A DNA stretch of 64,000 nt. Source: an uncultured Prevotellaceae bacterium (GTDB lineage Bacteria; Bacteroidota; Bacteroidia; Bacteroidales; Bacteroidaceae). The notes beneath the pieces were generated by a model. It was not told where the DNA came from and did not search any database. It worked only from the letters and a program-made list of their open reading frames with translations. The translations under genes and the position numbers were made by a program. Below, piece after piece: positions 1 through 6,245 of the stretch (the stretch's first letter is position 1; the number at the start of each line of letters is the position of its first letter). The stretch lies in contig CAMJKP010000002.1 in assembly GCA_946406435.1 (NCBI GenBank), positions 1 to 64,000 on the forward strand, in the 5' to 3' direction.

Positions 1-4
1 AGTC

Positions 5-88
5 GGAGAGGTGGCGGAATTGGTAGACGCGCTACTTTGAGGGGGTAGTGTCAATTGTGACGTGGGAGTTCGAGTCTCCTCCTCTTCA
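5..88 (+). tRNA. tRNA-Leu (anticodon GAG)
   Basis: The sequence folds as a class II cloverleaf. The acceptor stem pairs 5-11 with 81-87 (one G-T pair), and the T stem pairs 64-68 with 76-80. The anticodon stem closes a seven-base loop whose centre reads GAG. A variable arm precedes the T stem, as expected for leucine. The discriminator is A88, and no CCA follows in the DNA. Confidence 0.93.
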
Positions 89-96
89 CTTATTTT

Positions 97-172
97 GCGG
101 AAATAGCTCAGTTGGTAGAGCACAACCTTGCCAAGGTTGGGGTCGCGGGTCCGAGTCCCGTTTTCCGCTCCA
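97..172 (+). tRNA. tRNA-Gly (anticodon GCC)
   Basis: This is a standard 76-nt cloverleaf eight bases after tRNA-Leu. The acceptor GCGGAAA at 97-103 pairs with TTTCCGC at 162-168. The anticodon stem CAACC/GGTTG closes loop TTGCCAA, giving GCC. Unlike the neighbouring tRNA-Leu, the terminal CCA (170-172) is encoded in the DNA. The two tRNAs are probably cotranscribed and processed. Confidence 0.95.
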
Positions 173-179
173 GTTTTGA

Positions 180-203
180 AGCCTCTTTTTTAGAGGCTTT
201 TCT
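180..203 (+). terminator. Rho-independent terminator of the tRNA unit
   Basis: A 7-bp perfect stem, AGCCTCT (180-186) with AGAGGCT (192-198), encloses a T loop and is followed by a T-rich stretch. It sits directly after the tRNA-Gly gene, so it most likely ends the tRNA transcript. Confidence 0.85.
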
Positions 204-241
204 TGTTTATAGACGTTTTTAATTTATTATTCCAATTGCCC

Positions 242-787
242 ATGAACTTATACCTTAGATATTTTGATAGTGAATTGTTGGTTTCAAGTGTTGATGAAGC
301 CATAGATTTCCTTTCTTCTATTTCAGAGATAAATATGACACGTGAGCTGGAGAAAGACTTGCGTGACTATGCAGCTGCTAACGTATATTATCCAAAGAGA
401 TATAAGGTACGTCCGCGCGTATATTTCATCGTGATCAAGACCGAGGCTGCTACAATGGAGGACTTCAAGGCTAAGAAGGCTTTGCGTCCTATGGAGCGTG
501 TCAATAAGGGAGAGAGTCCTATTGTCGTAGCTCTTAATGACGAGCGCTATGGCTGGTATGAGGGAAAGCTGGATTTCAAGCGTGTGGTTGTTTCACCTGC
601 TACTGGTAAGTGTGAGTATCGTGACACTTCATTTGTAGCTCAGTGTAAGGCAATGTCTGGTTTGGATGCTTACAACCGCATCTGTGACCATCTGCTTACC
701 CGCGTGGATTCACGTTCTCAGTTCCCTTCTCCAAAGGGAAAGAACTATTCTTTCAAGTATCTTGGTGCCTGCAAGCCTGAAGCATGA
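242..787 (+). CDS. Conserved hypothetical protein upstream of ssb
   Basis: This 181-residue soluble-looking protein has no signal peptide or membrane segment, and I do not recognise its family. I chose ATG 242 (MNLYLRYFDSE). The longer reading from TTG 203 would begin inside the tRNA terminator. The stop overlaps the ssb start as ATGA (784-787), so the two genes are translationally coupled. Position next to ssb and gldE hints at a housekeeping role, but nothing in the sequence assigns one. Confidence 0.85.
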   Translation: MNLYLRYFDSELLVSSVDEAIDFLSSISEINMTRELEKDLRDYAAANVYYPKRYKVRPRVYFIVIKTEAATMEDFKAKKALRPMERVNKGESPIVVALNDERYGWYEGKLDFKRVVVSPATGKCEYRDTSFVAQCKAMSGLDAYNRICDHLLTRVDSRSQFPSPKGKNYSFKYLGACKPEA

Positions 788-1161
788 ATAAGGTGATGCT
801 TATAGGAAATGTGGGTAAGGATCCTGATGTTCACTACTATGACTCTGATCAGGCTGTGGCTCAGTTGAGACTTGCAACGACGGAGAAAGGCTATTCTCTG
901 CCTAATGGAACTCAAGTGCCTGACCGTACGGATTGGCATAACCTTGTGTTCTATCATCGTCTGGCTAAGGTCGTGGAATCGTATGTACGTAAAGGCGATA
1001 AACTCTATGTGGAGGGACGTTTGAAGTATCGTGTGTACGATGATGCCAAGGGACAGAGACAATATACTACGGAGATAGTTGTTGACAGCATGGAAATGCT
1101 TACACCTAAATCACAGCGTCCTAATATGGAGTCCTCTCCGCAGGGTGCAGCCTTTGAATAA
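784..1161 (+). CDS. ssb: Single-stranded DNA-binding protein
   Basis: This 125-residue OB-fold protein begins MNKVMLIGNVGKDPD, the standard SSB start, followed by the conserved W-H-N-L-V strand and the KGDKLYVEGRLKYR segment. It binds single-stranded DNA in replication, repair or recombination. The C-terminus reads SPQGAAFE and lacks the acidic D-D-x-P-F tip that bacterial SSBs use to recruit partner proteins, so it is a short form. It is coupled to the upstream gene by ATGA, and gldE follows 46 bp later. Another full-length SSB may exist elsewhere in the genome. Confidence 0.93.
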   Translation: MNKVMLIGNVGKDPDVHYYDSDQAVAQLRLATTEKGYSLPNGTQVPDRTDWHNLVFYHRLAKVVESYVRKGDKLYVEGRLKYRVYDDAKGQRQYTTEIVVDSMEMLTPKSQRPNMESSPQGAAFE

Positions 1162-1207
1162 TTCAATAGGCTGTGTCGTAGGTTCATGGATTTAAACTTT
1201 ATGATTA

Positions 1208-2521
1208 ATGTTTGATTTAATAGTAGACCAAATATCACAGGTAACGCTGCACGCTCCCTCTTTGAGCGTGCTGTGTTCGTTGGTGGGTGTATGTGTTCTT
1301 CTATTGCTTTCAGGCTTTGCCAGCGGTTCTGAGATTGCGTTCTTCAGTCTTACACCGAAGGAACTCTCAGAGTTGAATCCTGATCATAGCTCCCGTGATA
1401 AGAGTATTCAGATGTTGCGCGATGATAGTGAGCGAACTCTTGCAACGATTCTTATTACAAACAATTTTGTCAATGTCACTATAATCATGCTGTGTAACTT
1501 CATCTTTGCACGTGTGGTTGATTTCGGTGAGGCATATTGGTTGCAGTTCCTTTGCATCACGGTTTTATTGACATTCCTTCTCTTGCTTTTCGGTGAGATA
1601 ATCCCGAAGGTGTATAGCCGTATTTCTCCGTTGACATTCTGTAGGAGAGCGGTGAGAGGCATACTTTTCTTCAGACAGATTTTCTGGCCGATAGAGACAA
1701 TTCTCCTTTCAAGTGGAATGTTAGCAGAGAAGGTTGTTCAGGCTAAGAATCACGTACTTAGCGTTGATGATCTTGAACAGGCACTTGAACTTACAGACAA
1801 GGAGGAAATAAAGGAAGAGGAGAGCATGCTCCAGGGAATTATCCGTTTTGGAGATGAGATGGTTCGTGAGGTTATGACCAGTCGTCAGGACATCGTGGGA
1901 CTTGATATCAAGAAGACATTTGCGGATGTGCTGAAGAGCGTGACTGAGAATAACTACAGCAGAATACCAGTTTGGCAGAACACTCAGGACAATATCCGTG
2001 GTGTGCTCTATATCAAGGACCTGTTGCCTCATATTGACAAGCCAAAGAATTTCCGTTGGCAGAGTCTTATCCGTTCGGCTTATTTTGTTCCTGAGACAAA
2101 GAAAATTGACGACCTGCTTCGTGAATTCCAGCAGAACAAGGTTCATATAGCTATTGTGGTGGATGAGTTTGGAGGTACAAGTGGTTTGATAACGCTTGAG
2201 GATATACTTGAGGAAATTGTAGGTGAGATAAATGATGAGTATGATGAGGAAGAGATGCAATACACCAAACTCGCGTATAACACCTATGTCTTTGAAGGCA
2301 AGACTCCGTTGACCGACTTTGCCCGCTTGCTTAACATTGACGATGAGTTCTTTGATGAAATAGAAGACTCTGACACTTTGGCAGGATTGCTCCTTGAGCT
2401 TAAGGGAGACTTCCCAAGCATCCATGAGGTGCTGAAGTTCAAGAACCTTACATTTGAGGTGCTCAAGAAAGAACAGAGAAGAATCTCAAGAGTGAAGGTT
2501 ACAGTAGGTGAGGAAGAGTAG
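1208..2521 (+). CDS. gldE: GldE-like transmembrane CBS/CorC-HlyC domain protein
   Basis: This 437-residue membrane protein has an N-terminal CNNM/DUF21 region of about four hydrophobic helices (residues 15-165, with the motif LSGFASGSEIAFFSL). A CBS pair follows at about 215-340 (VREVMTSRQDIV, HIAIVVDEFGGTSGLITLEDILEEIVGEI split over two modules), then a C-terminal CorC/HlyC transporter-associated domain. In Bacteroidetes this family, downstream of ssb, is called GldE. It is named for gliding but widespread in non-gliders, and a cation-transport role is plausible for CNNM relatives. The symbol rests on the domain order and the ssb neighbour. Confidence 0.88.
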   Translation: MFDLIVDQISQVTLHAPSLSVLCSLVGVCVLLLLSGFASGSEIAFFSLTPKELSELNPDHSSRDKSIQMLRDDSERTLATILITNNFVNVTIIMLCNFIFARVVDFGEAYWLQFLCITVLLTFLLLLFGEIIPKVYSRISPLTFCRRAVRGILFFRQIFWPIETILLSSGMLAEKVVQAKNHVLSVDDLEQALELTDKEEIKEEESMLQGIIRFGDEMVREVMTSRQDIVGLDIKKTFADVLKSVTENNYSRIPVWQNTQDNIRGVLYIKDLLPHIDKPKNFRWQSLIRSAYFVPETKKIDDLLREFQQNKVHIAIVVDEFGGTSGLITLEDILEEIVGEINDEYDEEEMQYTKLAYNTYVFEGKTPLTDFARLLNIDDEFFDEIEDSDTLAGLLLELKGDFPSIHEVLKFKNLTFEVLKKEQRRISRVKVTVGEEE

Positions 2522-2578
2522 GGAAGTGGTGAGAAAACAGAATGTTTGCCTTATATTAAAACCTAAAGATAATTTGAT

Positions 2579-3403
2579 ATGTTCAAGAAACTCATAGCAT
2601 TGCTTAAAGATAAGCCTCGTTTATACGAAATAGTATTTGGGTCTGAGACTCCTACAGCAAGGAAGTTTGATCTAATGGTAATCATTGCTATCTCGGTAAG
2701 CTTGATAGTGATGTTCGTGGAAAGTCTGCAGATTGTGGACGGCCGTTTCAAATTTGCGTTGGAGATAATAGAAGGGTGCCTGACCGTATTCTTTACGGTA
2801 GACTATCTCCTTCGTTTGTATTGCTCACCAGTAAAGCGTGACTATGCACTCAGCTTCTTTGGTGTGATAGATTTTCTTGCAACGATTCCTCCATATCTTG
2901 CGCTTCTCTTTCCTGCAGCCCGCTATATGCTGGTATTCAGGGCATTCAGGTTTATCAGGGTTTTCAGGATATTCAAGCTGTTCTCTTTCATCAATGAGGG
3001 ATTCCTGCTTCTTGAGTCAATCAGAAGGAGTATGACGAAGATTCTTGTGTATTTCCTCTTTGTGTGGATATTGGTTATCTGTATTGGTACGCTGATGTTC
3101 ATCATGGAAGGAAACTCTTCTGAGAGCGCTTTCTCTGATCTCCCAACCTCAATCTATTGGGCTATCGTGACAATGACGACCGTAGGTTATGGAGACATAG
3201 TTCCTGTGACGGCTACGGGTAGGTTCCTGTCAGGCATGGTTATGATTCTTGGCTATACTATTATTGCTGTGCCAACGGGTATCGTGTCTGCAACGATGGT
3301 TGATTTGACCAAGGAAGCTGTAAAGGATGGTCTCTGTCCGAGATGTGGTGGCAAGGTGGATGATGAAGACCGCTTTTGCAAGCATTGTGGGGAGAAGTTA
3401 TAA
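2579..3403 (+). CDS. Voltage-gated-type ion channel with C-terminal zinc ribbon
   Basis: This 274-residue Kv-like channel subunit has six hydrophobic segments. Segment four is an arginine-spaced S4 (RAFRFIRVFRIFKLF, about residues 120-134), followed by a pore loop with selectivity filter TTVGYGD near residue 201. The pore signature predicts potassium selectivity, and the S4 predicts voltage sensing. The last 23 residues form a small zinc-ribbon-like module with two C-x2-C pairs (CPRCGG and CKHCGEKL), unusual for a channel. It stands between gldE and a zinc peptidase, without obvious operon partners. Confidence 0.92.
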   Translation: MFKKLIALLKDKPRLYEIVFGSETPTARKFDLMVIIAISVSLIVMFVESLQIVDGRFKFALEIIEGCLTVFFTVDYLLRLYCSPVKRDYALSFFGVIDFLATIPPYLALLFPAARYMLVFRAFRFIRVFRIFKLFSFINEGFLLLESIRRSMTKILVYFLFVWILVICIGTLMFIMEGNSSESAFSDLPTSIYWAIVTMTTVGYGDIVPVTATGRFLSGMVMILGYTIIAVPTGIVSATMVDLTKEAVKDGLCPRCGGKVDDEDRFCKHCGEKL

Positions 3404-3554
3404 GAGACCCACCCCTAACCCCTCCCATAAAGGGAGGGGAATATATAGTAAGCTAAACATTAAAAAAGAAATATAAAAATCATGCCCAACTCTTTATGAT
3501 ATAAATCTATCTACTCCCCCCCCTTTATGGGAGGGGTAAGGGAGTGGGTCTTAA
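3401..3554. repeat. MITE-like inverted-repeat element, copy 1
   Basis: Two imperfect inverted arms of about 38 bp (3401-3439 and 3515-3554), rich in C-C-C-T-C-C-C / G-G-G-A-G-G-G, flank an AT-rich core. The left arm includes the stop codon of the channel gene, and the right arm ends 12 bp before the peptidase start. The core word ATAGTAAGCTAAACATTA (3445-3462) recurs with one change in the element at 51892-52030, whose arms have a different sequence. Confidence 0.8.
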
Positions 3555-3566
3555 AATTAATGACTT

Positions 3567-4442
3567 ATGAAACTAAACGGAAGACGTGAAAGTAGCAATG
3601 TGGATGATCGCCGTGGTAAGGCATCAGGTATTGCAGGTATAGGTGGCCTTGGAATAGGCGGAATTATAATCTATCTGTTATTCACATGGATATCGGGAGG
3701 TGATATGTCTCAGGCTGTACAGAGTGTTGCTGAGCAGCAGATGAGTAATGTTACAACCCAGTCGAATAATGGTCGTGAGTTTACGGCTGAGGAACAGGAA
3801 CTCGCAAAGTTCTCAAGTCAGATACTTGCCGGTACTGAGGATGTATGGACAGAGGTGTTCCGTGGCATGGGTAAGGAGTATGTTCCACCTAAGATGGTGC
3901 TCTATACAGGTAGTGTGAATACAGGTTGCGGTAATGGTCAGGCTTCTATGGGACCTTTCTACTGCTCTGCAGACCAGTGTCTGTATATCGACCTTTCATT
4001 CTTCACTTCTATGAAGAAACAGCTCGGTGCAGATGGTGATTTTGCCTATGCTTACGTCATTGCTCATGAGGTAGGTCATCATGTGGAGTATCTGCTTGGA
4101 ATTCTCGACAAGGCTCACGCTCAGATGAGAAAGCTGTCAAAGGCAGAGTCAAACAAGGTGAGTGTACGTACTGAGTTGCTTGCTGATTTCTATGCAGGTG
4201 TTTGGGCATATCACGATAATAAGCGTTTCCAGTCGCTTGAGGATGGAGATATCGAAGAGGCTATCAACTGTGCTCATGTGATAGGTGACAACTATCTGCA
4301 GGAGAAGGCTCAGGGATATTCAATGCCAGAATCATTCACTCATGGTACCTCTGCTCAGAGAATGAAGTGGCTGAAGCTCGGCCTTACAACTGGCGATATG
4401 AGCAAGGGTAGAACCTTTGAGGTATCGGAGAAGGATTTGTAA
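3567..4442 (+). CDS. Putative neutral zinc metallopeptidase (YpfJ family)
   Basis: This 291-residue protein begins MKLNGRRESSNVDDRRG, the conserved opening of the YpfJ/neutral zinc metallopeptidase family. A glycine-rich membrane helix follows at about residues 22-42. The catalytic zinc motif HEVGHHVE lies near residue 168, with a downstream glutamate in the ELLADFYAG segment as a likely third ligand. The helix predicts membrane anchoring with the catalytic domain outside the cytoplasm. The family's physiological substrate is not known to me. The length is typical. Confidence 0.92.
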   Translation: MKLNGRRESSNVDDRRGKASGIAGIGGLGIGGIIIYLLFTWISGGDMSQAVQSVAEQQMSNVTTQSNNGREFTAEEQELAKFSSQILAGTEDVWTEVFRGMGKEYVPPKMVLYTGSVNTGCGNGQASMGPFYCSADQCLYIDLSFFTSMKKQLGADGDFAYAYVIAHEVGHHVEYLLGILDKAHAQMRKLSKAESNKVSVRTELLADFYAGVWAYHDNKRFQSLEDGDIEEAINCAHVIGDNYLQEKAQGYSMPESFTHGTSAQRMKWLKLGLTTGDMSKGRTFEVSEKDL

Positions 4443-4485
4443 GCCTCACCGAGATTATTGCGAAACTCCAGTTCGTTTCTTGTCC

Positions 4486-4585
4486 CGTAGTTCCTTGTCT
4501 GTTCCGTCCTTTGCCCTCCGCGCGAAAATGGGACTTACATAGGACTTACATAGGACTTACATGGGAGTTAAGAGTGACCTTCGTT
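4486..4585. repeat. 11-nt phased repeat array A
   Basis: Three near-identical 11-mers (GGACTTACATA, 4531-4563) are followed by two diverged units (4564-4585). A less regular pyrimidine-rich half lies to the left (about 4486-4520) around a GCGC-type palindromic centre. On the minus strand the unit reads TGTAAGTCC, a word shared with arrays C, D, E and G. The array lies between convergent genes. A minus-strand promoter at 4602-4632 points into it. Confidence 0.8.
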
Positions 4586-4601
4586 CTTCACTTATCTGAT
4601 G

Positions 4602-4632
4602 CAAAGGTACAAACTTTTTCCCACACTTCAAA
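4602..4632 (-). promoter_or_regulatory. Bacteroidetes-type promoter facing array A
   Basis: On the minus strand, TTTG (complement of 4629-4632) is separated by 19 bp from TACCTTTG (complement of 4602-4609), a full match to the Bacteroidetes -33/-7 consensus. Transcription would start near 4595 and enter the 11-nt array at once. No convincing ORF lies downstream, so the product would be noncoding or antisense to the end of the peptidase gene. Confidence 0.7.
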
Positions 4633-4735
4633 TAGTTGTCCCATGTTTCGGAGCATCGTGTCCCGAATGTCGGGATTAGGCCTTTAGGGAGTAAGCAGAA
4701 ATGAGGTGATAAATGGAGTAATGCATTTTTTTCGA

Positions 4736-4795
4736 GGTAACAAGGTAACATGGTAACACCCGAAATCAAAATGTTACCTTGTTACCTGTTACCAC
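4736..4795. repeat. Inverted repeat built from GGTAACA words
   Basis: Three tandem GGTAACA words (4736-4760) face their reverse complement (4770-4793). A second set of GGTAACA/GTAACA words recurs at about 4990-5065. The stretch 4796-4958 between them is low-complexity, with several CTAACC words, and holds no gene. A small hairpin TATCGC...GCGATA lies at 4959-4978. Confidence 0.7.
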
Positions 4796-5072
4796 CATAA
4801 AAATTATATATATATGTTTTTCTCTCTAACCTCTAATCCCTAACCTCTCCACTCTAACCCCTAACCCCTAACCTCAACCCCCTAAACCTGCTATCCCTTC
4901 TAAAGGCCTTTACTATATAATATATTTTTTATTTCTTAGGAAGGATATGTATATAAGTATCGCGCGAGCGTGCGATATGCTGAGTGAGAGGTAACGGGTA
5001 ACAAGGTAACATTTTCTTGAAAATATGCATACAATTCAACGAGGTAACAGGTAACAAAGTAACATCTCACAA

Positions 5073-5129
5073 AAAATAATGCGACATTAATGTGAACTTC
5101 TCTAATTAAGAACACGTTAATGTCGCATT
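5073..5129 (-). terminator. Terminator-like hairpin of the lipoprotein gene
   Basis: Arms of 22 bp (5078-5099 and 5108-5129) containing GCGACATTAA pair with few mismatches. Read on the minus strand, the hairpin follows the lipoprotein stop and is trailed by a T-rich run. The arm word CACGTTAATGTCGCATT also occurs at 36701 and 37344 in the repeat block, so this terminator is made of a dispersed repeat. Confidence 0.7.
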
Positions 5130-5147
5130 AATATTTCAATCGTAGAT

Positions 5148-6005
5148 TTATTTCAAATTCTCCGCAGCTTTCTTATCAGCTTCTGCTGCTTTCTTGTTCG
5201 CATGCTCATTGGCTTGCATGGCATTGGTCTTGCGATGATAGCCTTGTATTACGCCATTATGCATGAGGACGAGAGTGTCGTTTGTAAGCTTCACATAGTC
5301 GAGAGTGTCGAAGGTTGGCTTTGGAGGCTTTGCATCCTTGTTGTCTTCTGTTCTTGGTACTCTTTTTTGAGATACAAGAATCAGTCGTCCGTTCCATGAG
5401 AACCACTGAACATAGTGTTTTACCTCCGGGTATTCAACAGGACTGTCCTCGTCAGCTCCTGCACTACGTCTAACCCTTCCTACAGGCTCTGCGTTGTGGC
5501 TTCGCTTGAGTGAGAAACCATATTCGCGTGGCACCATGTACAGCGCTCTCTCTGAGTCAGGAATCTGTTCCATGATGGTTTTCTCCATCTTCTTCTGCAT
5601 ACGTTTGCTGAGATTCTTGAAGTCCTTGAAGGTTGGCATGACTGTGTATGTCCAGGTGCCTTTGAGCTGGTCAAGATTTACAACCGTAGTGGCAACCGTG
5701 GTGTCCTCCTTGTCGAGTACTAGACCTACCCAGTCGCCTATTTCCGGATGACCGATAATCCTATGATTCTTATGGGCATCTATACAGGAGTATTTGACTG
5801 GATCATCACCGCTGAATGGGTATACAACGATGTTAGAATCGGATGTTCCTTCACATGCAAGACCATAGATCATGGAATCGCCGACAATCAGTTTTGATAC
5901 ATCGACAGGTGCCTCGACGTTAGCGGTTGGCTCTTCTTTCTTTCCGCAGGAAATCATCGTCAGAAATGCTGCGAAAGTGGCAAAAAACAAGTATTTAATC
6001 TTCAT
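5148..6005 (-). CDS. Hypothetical lipoprotein
   Basis: This 285-residue protein starts at MKIKYLFF. An earlier in-frame methionine would place 11 polar residues ahead of the signal peptide. A lipobox, LTMISC, predicts acylation and transfer to an outer leaflet. The mature part shows two beta-rich halves (VGDSMIYGLACEGTSD... and DTLDYVKLTNDTLVLMHNGV), and the tail is rich in Ala and Lys. The second half resembles small lipocalin-like stress lipoproteins, but I cannot name a family. It is transcribed alone, opposite to its neighbours. Confidence 0.82.
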   Translation of the reverse strand: MKIKYLFFATFAAFLTMISCGKKEEPTANVEAPVDVSKLIVGDSMIYGLACEGTSDSNIVVYPFSGDDPVKYSCIDAHKNHRIIGHPEIGDWVGLVLDKEDTTVATTVVNLDQLKGTWTYTVMPTFKDFKNLSKRMQKKMEKTIMEQIPDSERALYMVPREYGFSLKRSHNAEPVGRVRRSAGADEDSPVEYPEVKHYVQWFSWNGRLILVSQKRVPRTEDNKDAKPPKPTFDTLDYVKLTNDTLVLMHNGVIQGYHRKTNAMQANEHANKKAAEADKKAAENLK

Positions 6006-6129
6006 GAAATAGTTGTTGTATTTGTTTTCAATGTGCAAACTTACACATTTTTTTTCAAATTATCGATAGTATGCCCTGTTTTTTTGTTAATAAATATGTT
6101 ATAAGGTCGTTTTTGTCATTTTTTTTTCT

Positions 6130-6137
6130 TACCTTTG
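6130..6137 (+). promoter_or_regulatory. -7 box upstream of the exopolysaccharide locus
   Basis: TACCTTTG followed by CA matches the Bacteroidetes -7 element. No good TTTG lies 19-20 bp upstream, so the -33 part is weak. The start would lie about 100 bp ahead of the first locus gene, leaving an AT-rich leader. The surrounding 6006-6245 spacer separates divergent genes. Confidence 0.55.
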
Positions 6138-6245
6138 CAGATTATTTGTGGATTGTAAAACATTTTTTAATGTTGTTTTAGCAACAAATAGGGAATATTT
6201 GTGTTATATTATTAATAATATAAAGTAAAAAGATTATTCATTAAA

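Noticed and set aside
203..241. TTG start 13 codons upstream for the first CDS
   Set aside because: It would begin in the T-tract of the tRNA terminator. ATG 242 is the more natural start.
4557..4769. 70-codon minus-strand frame in the 4.4-5.1 kb spacer
   Set aside because: It crosses the consensus promoter at 4602-4632 and repeat words, with no homology-like features.
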